From Yoonia sp. GPGPB17 (GTDB taxonomy: Bacteria > Pseudomonadota > Alphaproteobacteria > Rhodobacterales > Rhodobacteraceae): a stretch of 64,000 nt of DNA. Of the stretch, positions 18,317 to 27,230 are shown piece after piece. A program made the position numbers and the translations under genes. The notes beneath the pieces are model-generated. The model ran no database searches and was not told the DNA's origin. It saw only the letters and a program-made list of their open reading frames with translations. Where the stretch lies: NCBI RefSeq assembly GCF_037892195.1, contig NZ_JATACI010000002.1:2170001-2234000 (forward strand), given 5' to 3'. The stretch's first letter is position 1; every line of letters starts with the position of its first letter.

Positions 18317-19048
18317 ATGACCGATATGACTGAAGCCCCCACGAACCCGATACTTAAAAAGCTCCCGCTGATCATTATCGGTGTTGTGGCAATCCTTGGT
18401 GCATTCTTCCTGCGCGATTACCTGACGTTCGAGGCGCTGGCCGAGAACCGGGAAGCCCTGCTCAGCTTCCGTGACGCCAACTATCTGCTGACCGTTCTGG
18501 CGTTTATTGCGGCCTATGTGGTGATTGTTGCCTTCTCCCTCCCCGGGGCAACAATCGCCACGCTGACAGGTGGTTTCCTGTTCGCAACCTTCCCAGGTGC
18601 GCTATTCAACATGACCGCGGCGACCATCGGTGCCACCGCGATCTTCCTCGCTGCCCGCTGGGGGTTTGGTGAAAGCTTGGGTAAGAAGTTGGAAAACTCC
18701 GAAGGTGCGGTCAAAAAAATCAAAGACGGTATCGACGAAAATCAGTGGTCCATGTTGTTCCTGATCCGCCTCGTTCCCGCCGTTCCCTTCTTCCTCGCCA
18801 ATCTGATCCCATCCTTCCTTGAGGTCCCACTGCATCGCTTTGTGATCTCTACCTTCCTCGGCATTATCCCCGGCTCAGTCGTTTACACCTCTGTCGGTGC
18901 TGGCCTTGGCGAAGTCTTCGCCCGTGGTGAGACCCCGAACCTTGGCATCATCTTCGAACCGCAGATCATCTTCCCCATCATCGGCCTGTGCGTACTGGCT
19001 GCCCTCCCCATCGCGATCAATGCCATTCGCGGCAAGAAAGGTCTTTAA
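18317..19048 (+). CDS. TVP38/TMEM64 (DedA-like) membrane protein
   Basis: A 243-residue protein with about six membrane segments. The family core AFSLPGATIATLTGGFLFAT, then GATAIFLAARWGFGESLG and FLIRLVPAVPFFLANLIPSF, is intact. TVP38/TMEM64 proteins belong to the DedA/VTT superfamily linked to lipid scrambling and membrane homeostasis. ATG 18317 with CGAGAG just upstream is the natural start. Three bases separate it from the flavin disulfide reductase gene; this pairing is common, often in metal-stress settings, and implies an operon. Confidence 0.85.
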   Translation: MTDMTEAPTNPILKKLPLIIIGVVAILGAFFLRDYLTFEALAENREALLSFRDANYLLTVLAFIAAYVVIVAFSLPGATIATLTGGFLFATFPGALFNMTAATIGATAIFLAARWGFGESLGKKLENSEGAVKKIKDGIDENQWSMLFLIRLVPAVPFFLANLIPSFLEVPLHRFVISTFLGIIPGSVVYTSVGAGLGEVFARGETPNLGIIFEPQIIFPIIGLCVLAALPIAINAIRGKKGL

Positions 19049-19051
19049 GTC

Positions 19052-20471
19052 ATGAACCGGATCAAGACAGATATCTGCATCATTGGCGGCGGCTCTGGCG
19101 GATTGTCCATTGCAGCCGGAGCGGTCCAGATGGGCGCCAAAGTGGTCCTGCTGGAAGGGCATAAGATGGGCGGCGACTGCCTGAACTACGGCTGCGTGCC
19201 CTCCAAAGCATTGATTGCGTCGGCCAAACAAGCGCACGCCATGTCACATGGTGCGCAACTGGGCGTCAGCGACGTTGAGGCGCAGGTGGACTATGCCGCA
19301 GCCAAAGACCACGTCCATGACGTGATCGCGACAATTGCCCCGGTGGATAGCGTTGAGCGGTTCGAGGGCCTCGGCGTGCAAGTGATCGAAGAATTCGGCA
19401 CCTTCATCTCGAAAACCGAAGTACAGGCCGGTGATAACATCATCGAAGCGCGCCGCTTTGTGGTCTCAACCGGTTCTGGCCCTTTCGTGCCGCCAATTCC
19501 CGGTTTGGACACGGTCAAGCATTACACCAACGAAGACATCTTTGATCTGCGCGAAAAGCCCAAGCATCTGATCGTCATCGGCGGAGGTCCCATTGGTATG
19601 GAAATGGCGCAGGCGCACCGGCGCTTAGGCTGTGAGGTGACAGTAATCGAAGGCATGAAGGCTTTCGGCAAAGATGACCCGGAGATGGCAGTCATCGTGC
19701 TGGAAAACCTCAAGGCCGAGGGCATCAACATTGTTGAGGAAGCCCCAGCCGAGAAGATCAGCGGCAAAGGTGAGGCTATCACCGTGCATACGCCAAAGGG
19801 CGATTTCACAGGGTCTCACCTGCTGATGGCCGTGGGGCGCAAGGTAAACACGGACAAGCTTGATCTGGACGCAGGCGGCATCGCACACGACCGCACTGGT
19901 GTGAAGGTCGGCCCTGATTTGCGCTCAGTGACCAACAAAAAGGTCTATGCGGCGGGTGACGTTGCAGGTGGTCTGCAGTTTACCCATGTTGCGGGCTACC
20001 ACGCAGGCGTGCTGATCCGCTCGATGTTGTTCGGCCTGCCGTCCAAGCAGCGGACAGATCACATTCCTTGGGCGACCTACACCGACCCGGAACTGGCCCA
20101 GGTTGGCTTGACCGAGGCGCAAGCCAAATCGAAATACGGCGCAGCACTCGAAGTTGTACGCTTTGATTTCCACCACAACGACCGTCTGATCGCAGAACGC
20201 AAAACCAAGGGTCTGATCAAGGTCATGGTTGTCAAAGGCAAGCCGGTCGGCGCTTCTATCGCTTAGCCATATGGCGGGCGAACTGATCGGCATGTGGGCC
20301 ATGGCCATTGCCAACAAAATGAAGATGTCGGCCATCGCAAACACTGTTCTGCCATATCCGACGGTCAGTGAGGTTAACAAACGGGCCGCGGGCGCTTATT
20401 TTAGCCCAAGACTTTTCGAAAACCCCACGGTAAAGCGTGTTGTCGGCTTCGTGCAGCGGTGGCTGCCATAA
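19052..20471 (+). pseudogene. Mercuric reductase/dihydrolipoamide dehydrogenase-like flavoprotein, frameshifted
   Basis: FAD disulfide reductase with FAD motif DICIIGGGSGGLSIAAGA, redox-active pair in GGDCLNYGCVPSKALI, NAD motif IVIGGGPIGMEMAQAHRRLG and AAGDVAGGLQFTHVAGYHAG. The frame stops at TAG after GKPVGASIA; the shifted frame continues HMAGELIGMWAMAIANKMKM and ends RVVGFVQRWLP at 20471, the usual dimer-interface domain. The break is GCTTAGC at 20261-20267 where A-G-H (GCN GGC CAT) is expected; 1420 bases is 3n+1. It lies directly after the TVP38 gene. No mercury-resistance genes are nearby, so substrate unknown. Confidence 0.82.
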
Positions 20472-20490
20472 GCCCTTTGAGCGAGGGAAC

Positions 20491-21891
20491 ATGACCAACT
20501 CACTTTCAGGTCGCTTTCTGATCCTCACGGTGATTTTCGTGATGCTGGCCGAGATTTTTATCTTTGTGCCATCGGTCGCGCGATTTCGTGAGGACTATCT
20601 GCTGGCCCGGCTGGAACGCGCACAGATCGCATCCTTGGCCCTTGAGGCCGATGATATGATCAGCCCCGCGCTGGAAGTGGAACTGCTGCGGAACGCCGAA
20701 GTCTACAATGTGGTGCTGCGGCGTGACGAAATTCGGCAATTGGCGCTGTCGTCGCCGATCCCCTCCCCGATCACCGCCACATACGACCTGCGCAACCCCA
20801 GCAGCATGACATTGATCTCAGACGCATTGCGCACGCTGATTGACGGTGAAGACCGGATCATCCGCGTCATCGGCAACCCGGTGCGCGACGGCGGGCTACT
20901 GATCGAAGTCACAATGGACGAAATGCCACTGCGCGAGGCGCTTTTGGCCTATGGGCGCAACATCCTGTTCCTGTCGGCCTTTATCTCGGTCATCACGGCC
21001 AGCCTGCTGTTCCTTTCCGTGCAGATCCTGCTGGTGCGCCCGATCAAAGGCGTGGTCGAGCATATGCAAGCCTACGCCAAGGCCCCCGAAGATGCCCGGC
21101 AGATCATCACGCCGTCGGCTGGGGTCAAAGAACTGCGGGACGCGGAAGAGGCGCTGCAAATGATGCAAACCCAATTGACCGGCGCTCTGAAGCAGAAGGA
21201 ACGCTTGGCCCAATTGGGCGGCGCGGTCGCGAAGGTGAGCCACGATCTGCGCAACATCCTGACCTCGGCACAGCTGTTCACCGACCGGATTGAGTCATCC
21301 GACGATCCTTTGGTTAAGCGCATGGCACCAAAACTGGTAAATTCCATCACCCGCGCCGTGAACCTGTGCGAAACGACCCTCGCCTTCGGTCGCGTCGACG
21401 AACCCGCTCCGGCCCTGACCCGGGTGAACCTGTCACAAATCGTCGGCGACGTGATCGATAGCGAGCGGCTTGCCGCCGCCGATTACCCGCTGTCCTTTTC
21501 AGAAGACATTCCAGCCTCGATGACCTTGCGTGCCGATGGCGAACAGCTTTTTCGGGTCATTTTCAACCTTGTGCGCAACGCGCGGCAGGCGATCATGGCG
21601 ACGGGCAAGCCAGGTGAGATCGGCCTGCAAGCAACCGAAGATGATCAGTCTTGGCGGCTAACCATTACGGACACCGGACCTGGCTTGCCACAAAAGGCAC
21701 AAGAACATCTGTTCCAGCCTTTCCAAGGGGGCGTGCGCAAAGGCGGCTCTGGTCTGGGGCTGGTGATTGCGGCCGACCTGATCCGCGGGCATGGCGGGCG
21801 GCTCGAATTGCAACGCACGAACGAAGACGGCACGACCTTCATGATCCAACTGCCCAAAGAGGACCTCGCACTTGCACCTGCGGCAGAATGA
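20491..21891 (+). CDS. Membrane sensor histidine kinase
   Basis: A 466-residue kinase. An N-terminal helix (FLILTVIFVMLAEIFIFVPS), a periplasmic sensor of about 130 residues, a second helix (FLSAFISVITASLLFLSVQI, about 159-180) and a HAMP-like segment lead to the phosphoacceptor H251 in VAKVSHDLRNILTSAQL. The ATP-binding boxes are NLVRNARQAI, DTGPGLP and GGSGLGLVIAADL. No response regulator adjoins it in the window. ATG 20491 is preceded by GAGGGAAC. It follows the reductase gene by 19 bases and may share its transcript. The signal is unknown. Confidence 0.85.
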   Translation: MTNSLSGRFLILTVIFVMLAEIFIFVPSVARFREDYLLARLERAQIASLALEADDMISPALEVELLRNAEVYNVVLRRDEIRQLALSSPIPSPITATYDLRNPSSMTLISDALRTLIDGEDRIIRVIGNPVRDGGLLIEVTMDEMPLREALLAYGRNILFLSAFISVITASLLFLSVQILLVRPIKGVVEHMQAYAKAPEDARQIITPSAGVKELRDAEEALQMMQTQLTGALKQKERLAQLGGAVAKVSHDLRNILTSAQLFTDRIESSDDPLVKRMAPKLVNSITRAVNLCETTLAFGRVDEPAPALTRVNLSQIVGDVIDSERLAAADYPLSFSEDIPASMTLRADGEQLFRVIFNLVRNARQAIMATGKPGEIGLQATEDDQSWRLTITDTGPGLPQKAQEHLFQPFQGGVRKGGSGLGLVIAADLIRGHGGRLELQRTNEDGTTFMIQLPKEDLALAPAAE

Positions 21892-21951
21892 GAAAGAATG
21901 CGATTTGGGCCTTGCATCATCAGACAAGCAGGTCTAAATCCCCCGATACGC

Positions 21952-22028
21952 GGATTGGTAGCTCAGCTGGATAGAGTACTTGACTACGAATCAAGGGGTC
22001 GGGGGTTCGAATCCTCCCCAGTCCGCCA
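21952..22028 (+). tRNA. tRNA-Arg (anticodon ACG)
   Basis: 77 bases fold as a full cloverleaf: acceptor GGATTGG/CCAGTCC, D-stem GCTC/GAGT, anticodon stem CTTGA/TCAAG with loop CTACGAA (anticodon ACG at 21986-21988), T-arm GGGGGTTCGAATCCTCC, discriminator G, and encoded CCA. ACG anticodons are read as ICG after TadA editing. The gene marks the left edge of the accessory island and is a plausible integration site, though I found no repeat of its 3' end elsewhere in the window. Confidence 0.95.
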
Positions 22029-22171
22029 AAGAATTCATGTCGAACGTCAGACGAAATTGGCTTTTACGTCAAGAACTGACCCAATCACCGCGAACCGGAT
22101 GCTTGTAGCTCGGTCGCAGACGTCCGGTTCACATCTCGTGCTTCAGACAACTGAGAAATGCAGCGCCGCTA

Positions 22172-22896
22172 GGGTCTTCCGGTTCTCGCGCACCAACTGC
22201 AATCTGGATCGGTATCTTCTTCAGCACATGTTCGCGAACCTTGTAGCCAATTTTCTCGTTCCTTAGATCGACCTCAACACGCAGCCCGGCCTGCTTCAGG
22301 GTTTCAGCGACCTCCTCCGCATAGCCGTCTGCGGCCTCGGTTACCGTTGCAACTACGATCTGAACAGGCGCGAGTCACAGGGGTAGATGTCCCGCATGAT
22401 GCTCGATCAGAATCCCTGCAAACCGTTCGAGCGATCCAAAAAGGGCCCGGTGCAACATGACCGGTGGCAGCTTTTCCCCGGAGGACGCCACATAGGTTGT
22501 GCCGAACCGTTCTGGCAGATTAAAGTCTACTTGCAGCGTGCCGCATTGCCAGTCGCGCCCGATTGCGTCGCGCAGGACGTATTCCAGTTTTGGACCATAG
22601 AATGCGCCTTCTCCCTCGAAAATCGTGTATTCTAGGCCCGCAGTATCCAGCGCCTTCCTCAAAGAATCCTCTGAGCGATCCCAGCTTTCATCGCCGCCGA
22701 TGCGGTTCGTCTCGGCCAATTAACTCAACATTTGCCCGTCTGGGAGTGGTGCAGACAAGTCGGAAATAACTCCGTTCACCACTGCCGCAACCGTGCGCTT
22801 TGCAAGGCTTTTGCTGATGTCTGATGCAAGGCCTGACGCCGTCGCATTGTCAGAAAGTGTGCGGGTCGCGCCATCTGGCAGACTTACATGGATCAT
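22172..22896 (-). pseudogene. thrS: Threonyl-tRNA synthetase remnant with large internal deletion
   Basis: ATG 22896 starts a TGS domain (MIHVSLPDGATRTLSDNATA) that ends in TAA after DGQMLS. The next in-frame residues are already late catalytic-core sequence ([40 protein letters not shown]), so roughly 370 residues are missing. A TGA replaces the Trp of GHLPLW, and the anticodon-binding domain ([22 protein letters not shown]) fades out near 22172. This is real decay by deletion plus nonsense, not a single indel. It is presumably a second, accessory ThrRS such as is often found among zinc-limitation paralogs. Confidence 0.85.
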
Positions 22897-23116
22897 CGTT
22901 GTTCTTTCATCTTCGCATTGGTCTCGGATCGACCACAGCGTATCTCCAACAAGCAGACTTGGATCTAGCAATGGCAGATAAGCATTAGTCGTAGCTGCTA
23001 AATCACAGAGAGCTGTTTCGCAACTTTTAATGTTACGATACGGTTCAAACTGTGTCGACTACGCGGAACGCGGACGCAGAAACACTAGCAACACCTGCCT
23101 TGAAGGAGTCCACCTC

Positions 23117-23509
23117 ATGTCACTCAACTACGTCATGCTTGGCTCGAACGATGTTAACCAGGCGCGTGGCTTCTATGATGCGGTTTTGCCCACGATTGGC
23201 GGCAAGTTGACAGCTGAGTGTATGCCTCATGCATTCTGCTACGAAGTGCGAGGAGGCGGGCGCGTTTGGGTTGCAACTCCTTTCAACGAAGAAACTGCGA
23301 CTTCGGGCAACGGCAATATGGTTGGTCTTGCGTGCGAAACCAAAGAAGAAGTTGATGCCGCGCATAGAATCGCTCTTGCTGAAGGCGGAACCAATGAAGG
23401 CGACCCGGGCCCAAGGGCGATGTATGGGCCCGACTTCTACGGTGCCTATGTCCGCGATATAGACGGTAACAAAATGAGCTTTGTTTATCTGGGTGAAGAT
23501 CAAGGTTAG
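23117..23509 (+). CDS. VOC (glyoxalase/dioxygenase-fold) protein
   Basis: A 130-residue protein beginning MSLNYVMLGSNDVNQARGFY, with VWVATPFNEE, NGNMVGLACETKEEVDAAHR and YGAYVRDIDGNKMSFVYLG. This is the one-domain VOC pattern of PhnB/glyoxalase-like proteins, some of which act in thiol or aldehyde detoxification. GAAGGAG sits eight bases before ATG 23117; the open frame upstream is not part of it. It faces the class III alcohol dehydrogenase convergently, so a role in formaldehyde or aldehyde handling is conceivable. Confidence 0.8.
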   Translation: MSLNYVMLGSNDVNQARGFYDAVLPTIGGKLTAECMPHAFCYEVRGGGRVWVATPFNEETATSGNGNMVGLACETKEEVDAAHRIALAEGGTNEGDPGPRAMYGPDFYGAYVRDIDGNKMSFVYLGEDQG

Positions 23510-23564
23510 CGATTTGTTCCTGGTCCAACCTTACTCGGAGGCCAGACCAGGTTCAGCGAGACCT

Positions 23565-24729
23565 TTACACCGGAACGATTTTTCCCGGCAAAGAGTTTAC
23601 TGTCATCGTTTGTTCCGGTTGGAAATGGATCACCGAGCGTATGGACGCGCCTGCCTTTAGCAGGTCGAAGGCTGTGTTGATCTGTTCATGATGCATGTGG
23701 TGTGTGATGTAGGGGTCCACATCAAAATCACCGCGCAACCATTCGTTCACCATGCCGGGCAGTTGACTGCGGCCTAATACGCCGCCAAACGCCGTTCCCC
23801 GCCACACGCGACCTGTCACAAGTTGGAAAGGTCGGGTGGATATTTCCTGGCCCGCGTTAAGCGACGCCGATGACCGTGCATTCCCCCCATCCCTTGTGGC
23901 AGGCTTCAAGCGCCGACCGCATAAGTTCCACATTGCCGACGGCTTCGAAGGTATAGTCCAATCCTCCGTTCGTCATCTCGATCAAAACGTCATGGATCGG
24001 TGCCGAATGATCTTTGGGATTCACGCATTCGGTAGCCCCGAGCGACTTGGCGAGCGGGAACTTATTCGGGTTCACATCGACCCCGATGATGCGCGATGCG
24101 CCCTTTAGAACCGCACCTTGAATGACAGCCATCCCCACAGCACCCAGGCCAAAGACCGCAACCGTCGAGCCAGGTTCGACTTTTGCAGTGTTGCGCACAG
24201 CGCCAATGCCCGTCGGCACCGCACAGCCCATTACAGACGCCTTGGACAAGGGCGCTTCCTTGGATATTTTAGCGACCGAGATTTCCGGCAGAACAGTGTA
24301 TTCGCTGAACGTGCTGGTACCCATATAGTGCAAGATCTGCTTGCCCTTGTATGAGAAACGCGACGTGCCGTCCGGCATAAGACCGGCCCCTTGGGTCGCG
24401 CGGATCGTTTGACATAGGTTCGTTTTACCAGATTTGATGTAGGGACAGTCGGGGTCTTCGGGCACATAGAGCGGGATAACGTGATCACCGGGTTTGACTG
24501 AGGTCACTCCTTTGCCGATCTCCTCAACCACACCGCAGCCTTCATGTCCCAAAATGCATGGGAACAACCCTTCTGGGTCATCGCCGGACAACGTAAAGAC
24601 ATCCGTGTGACACAGACTCGTGGTGACAATACGAACAAGGACCTCACCGTCTTTCGGCCCTTCCAGATCAATGTCCTCAATCTCCAGGGGCAGGTTGGGT
24701 CCCCAAGCGATAGCAGCGCGTGTCTTCAT
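23565..24729 (-). pseudogene. Class III alcohol dehydrogenase (S-(hydroxymethyl)glutathione dehydrogenase)-like, frameshifted
   Basis: The catalytic-zinc ligands remain: Cys in [10 protein letters not shown], His in LGHEGCGVV, Cys in [11 protein letters not shown]. The NAD motif is [17 protein letters not shown]. The structural-zinc loop is degenerate: the usual four-cysteine ECxxCxxC...C reads [16 protein letters not shown], losing two cysteines. The frame stops after CTVIGVA and resumes as AGQEISTRPFQLVTGRVWRG to the end. The break is GCTTAAC (coding strand, 23856-23862) where V-A-G-A-G-Q is expected (GCN GGC GCG); 1165 bases is 3n+1. Canonical enzymes oxidise S-hydroxymethylglutathione in formaldehyde detoxification. 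Confidence 0.85.
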
Positions 24730-24845
24730 TTTGTTTGTCCTCCCAATGGATCAACGATAAAATCGGAATTGGGTTTGGGCGATGGGGTATTGGATGTGCG
24801 ATCAAAAAAGACGCATTGCTGGGTAATCCTATGCGTTGAGGCTAA

Positions 24846-24865
24846 GCGAGAGAAATGCCTCTCGC
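24846..24865. promoter_or_regulatory. Inverted repeat in the adh/rrf2 divergent promoter
   Basis: GCGAGAG and CTCTCGC form a 7-bp perfect repeat with a six-base spacer, about 43 bases before the Rrf2 start and 117 bases before the adh start. It could be the operator of the adjacent Rrf2 regulator, which is usually autoregulatory. Weak evidence. Confidence 0.35.
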
Positions 24866-24907
24866 AACTCCTTAAGTTACAAACAGAATTGAGCTAGGTA
24901 GGCCTAC

Positions 24908-25335
24908 ATGATGAAACGTAACTCTCGCCTATCTCTTGCATTGCACACGCTATCCCACATGGCCCAAGATACGGGCCGCACCCAGACGTCCTCAGAAATT
25001 GCAGACCATGCCGGCACCAACCCCGTCGTTGTCCGGCGCGTTTTAGCAAGTTGCGCAAAGCTGGGCTGCTGACCTCTGAGCGCGGTCATTCAGGGGGCTG
25101 GCGGCTAGCGCGGCCATCGGATGAAATTACCCTGGCCGATGTCTATCTCGCGCTTGAAGAGAGGCTGGTCGCATCCCGATCCGACCCTGAACCACATTCA
25201 TGTCAGGTTGAGCGTCACTTGGAGGTACGAGTGATCCAAATCCTGAATGAAGTCGAAGCTACACTGATAGATCGGCTGTACTGCACAACGATTGCCGAGA
25301 CCGGTAGCAGTAAACCTCTGCAAGAGAACCTGTAG
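24908..25335 (+). pseudogene. Rrf2-family transcriptional regulator, frameshifted
   Basis: It starts MMKRNSRLSLALHTLSHMAQ, with HTH helix SSEIADHAGTNPVVVRRVLA, then loses frame; the next frame resumes KLRKAGLLTSERGHSGGWRL and continues LADVYLALEERLVASRSDPE to 25335. Expected V-L-G-K-L-R needs one more base in TTTTAGCAAG (25041-25050); 428 bases is 3n+2. The three-cysteine cluster of IscR/NsrR is absent (one Cys in the region), so it is of the YwnA-like type sensing reactive compounds. Divergent from the adh gene, which it probably controls. Confidence 0.75.
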
Positions 25336-25585
25336 TGCTGCACAGGATAACTGTACTTCGAAATCTGGACCCAGTCAGGCGAAGCGACATAGAGAGCTTT
25401 GCTGCATGATGGACCAACTTCCCATTTGGCAATGGACTGCATCCGACGTCGCTATTGCGACACGACGCGGGCATCAACGGCGGCTCTCGATCGCAGAGCT
25501 GCGCCAAATCACCGCCGCATAAGTCGCATAATCTGGCTCAACTATTTTTTTGAAGGACAGAAACGTGGATCGAGCTTCCGGCGCC

Positions 25586-25744
25586 CTAAAATTCGCGTAA
25601 GGGGCTTCCCATGTGGGTCATATCTTCGATGACTTCACATGAATGCTGTCTCGGCAGCCTGTCCGTTGCGTCGATCCAGTCGTTTACAATCGCGGCGCGA
25701 GCCGCATCGTCACAAGGGTTGACGCTCCGTATTTCCGTGGTCAT
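25586..25744 (-). pseudogene. GNAT acetyltransferase N-terminal fragment
   Basis: A 52-residue frame, MTTEIRSVNPCDDAARAAIV then NDWIDATDRLPRQHS. The NDWIDAT(D/W)xPR pattern is the first helix region of small GNAT acetyltransferases, but the acetyl-CoA-binding half is missing and the frame ends after PLREF. A truncated relic or chance-preserved piece in the island. Low certainty. Confidence 0.35.
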
Positions 25745-25783
25745 CGTTCATCCTAGATCTAAAGCGGGCGAAAGCAAACGGAA

Positions 25784-26035
25784 CTACAAAACGTCGGCGA
25801 TGTCGCTCCCGACAATTTGCCCGGGTTGTTTGTGAACCAGCGCCCTAATCTCCTGGAACCCTAAGGTAACGATCCTGATCTCGGTTGCCGGACCTTCGCA
25901 ACCAGGGTCAGTACAAACCGTTTCCCTTACAGAGACGAGGCATTGGGCACCGTGTCCAAGCCGCTCCCGGACCAAGCGCTTGACCCTTTGTGTATGCCAG
26001 AAAGACTTGGTCCGTACTTTGAAGGCGATGTCCAT
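25784..26035 (-). CDS. Small conserved protein of the zinc island (CTDPGCEGP motif)
   Basis: An 83-residue protein that I cannot name. It starts MDIAFKVRTKSFWHTQRVKR (GAGG about nine bases upstream of ATG 26035) and has a core VRETVCTDPGCEGPATEIRI followed by ALVHKQPGQI. The two cysteines five residues apart before an acidic strand and a late HKQP motif look like a conserved small-protein family. It follows the ribD- and hisI-like genes on the same strand, so it is probably the last member of their transcription unit. Confidence 0.55.
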   Translation of the reverse strand: MDIAFKVRTKSFWHTQRVKRLVRERLGHGAQCLVSVRETVCTDPGCEGPATEIRIVTLGFQEIRALVHKQPGQIVGSDIADVL

Positions 26036-26118
26036 TGCTATGCCTCAATCCCGAGCGGCGCATTTTGGTGCTCCGAAGGTTCTGAGATTTCCAAGTCACC
26101 GAGCAGAGGCAAGTCCCG

Positions 26119-26730
26119 TCAGAACGGGTCCTTTTGTGGCACGGCAACCGTCGTAAGCCCAAGTGCGCCCATCCAGCGTGTCACCTTATCAACTGATCTA
26201 TAACTGCATTCGTTTGCACCGGTTCGCGTTTCGCGTGTCAAGCAGTTTTGGATGGTCCTTAACACTGCATCGGCACCATCAGGGATCGTGTCGGGTTCAA
26301 CAGCAGCTTTAACAAGTTCTGACGCGCCCGCGCGAACACGATGAAAAAAACCCGACGTCACCTCTCGGGCTTCTGCGCCGCACAAACCGACTGCAACATC
26401 AACACTAGCATCTTGTAGCTTCATAAATCCGCCGCCGTTTACGCGTGTATCAGGGTCTTGAATAGCGCAAACTACGCGCGCGATGATCGCATCGGCGCAG
26501 GGTGGCGTCTTGCCCCAATGGCAACAGGGTTCAAGGCTCACGTAAAGGGTGGCACCTCTCGCGCTATCGCCTGCCATATCCAGCGCTTTGCGCTCGGCAT
26601 GGGGGAGGCCGCCGGGATGTGTGGCCGCCTCGGCAATGATCGCGCCATCGCGCACAATCACGCAGCCGACAGGTGGGTTAGGCCAGACATGACCCCGCGC
26701 ACTCCTAGCCAGGTCCAAGGCGCGGTGCAT
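26119..26730 (-). CDS. RibD-like deaminase domain protein, reductase domain lost
   Basis: The first 140 residues are RibD-type diaminohydroxyphosphoribosylaminopyrimidine deaminase: WPNPPVGCVIVRDGAIIAEA, PHAERKALDMAGDSARGATL, and VSLEPCCHWGKTPPCADAII. The zinc ligands (His of PHAE, Cys of EPCC and PPC) are all there. After SGFFHRVRAGASELVK, where the reductase domain should begin, only about 60 poorly matching residues remain, ending in VTRWMGALGLTTVAV, which resembles the end of full-length RibD, so most of the reductase has been deleted. It starts 9 bases after the hisI-like stop and in the same frame. Functional status uncertain. Confidence 0.7.
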   Translation of the reverse strand: MHRALDLARSARGHVWPNPPVGCVIVRDGAIIAEAATHPGGLPHAERKALDMAGDSARGATLYVSLEPCCHWGKTPPCADAIIARVVCAIQDPDTRVNGGGFMKLQDASVDVAVGLCGAEAREVTSGFFHRVRAGASELVKAAVEPDTIPDGADAVLRTIQNCLTRETRTGANECSYRSVDKVTRWMGALGLTTVAVPQKDPF

Positions 26731-26739
26731 GAAAAAAGA

Positions 26740-27213
26740 TCAGAGTTCAGTGGGGTTGGGGACATCGCCATAGACTTCCACGGGATCGAAGGTCTTTTGA
26801 TCTTCAAGAAACTTCAGAGGTTTTCCAGCATCTTCGGCCACTGGGACAGCCCGGTAAAAGCAAGACCGATACCCCACGTGGCACGACGCACCTGATCCGG
26901 CCACAGAGACGCGCAACCAGATCGCGTCCTGATCATCGTCGATCCGAGCTTCAACAACCTTTTGGACCAGCCCAGATGTTGCTCCCTTGTGCCAAAGAAC
27001 CCGCCGCGCGCGGCTGAAGTAATGGGCTTCGCCCATCTCGATGGTCAGCCTGAGGGCTTCTTCGTTCATCCAACCTAACATGAGGACTTCGCCACTGTTT
27101 GCGTCTGTCGTTATGCAGGGCAAAAGCCCATCAGCGTCGAACTTCGGCGCGAAGTCGGTACCTTCTTCGACTTGTTCAACGGATTGGCGGGTTTAGAACT
27201 CAGCTTTGCTCAT
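26740..27213 (-). pseudogene. hisI: Phosphoribosyl-AMP cyclohydrolase paralog (HisI2-like), early stop codon
   Basis: ATG 27213 with AAGGCGA seven bases upstream gives MSKAEF then an in-frame TAA; the same frame resumes and contains the rest of HisI ([53 protein letters not shown]). Translation might restart at TTG 27123. Two zinc cysteines (ASCHVG, RSCF) remain, but the third, the Cys of the usual D-C-D-x-D, is Asp ([10 protein letters not shown]), so zinc binding must differ from normal HisI. It faces a COG0523 GTPase across a Zur-like box, as expected of a zinc-limitation paralog. Confidence 0.7.
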
Positions 27214-27230
27214 GGAGTCGCCTTGTGATT

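Noticed and set aside
21952..22028. tRNA-Arg 3' end as an attB with a direct repeat at the other island edge
   Set aside because: I could not find a repeat of the tRNA 3' end near 30 kb or elsewhere in the window, and no integrase gene is present.
23020..23045. Possible second Zur box near ATGTTACGATACGG before the VOC gene at 23117
   Set aside because: Only the left half fits the Zur palindrome; the right half has too many mismatches.
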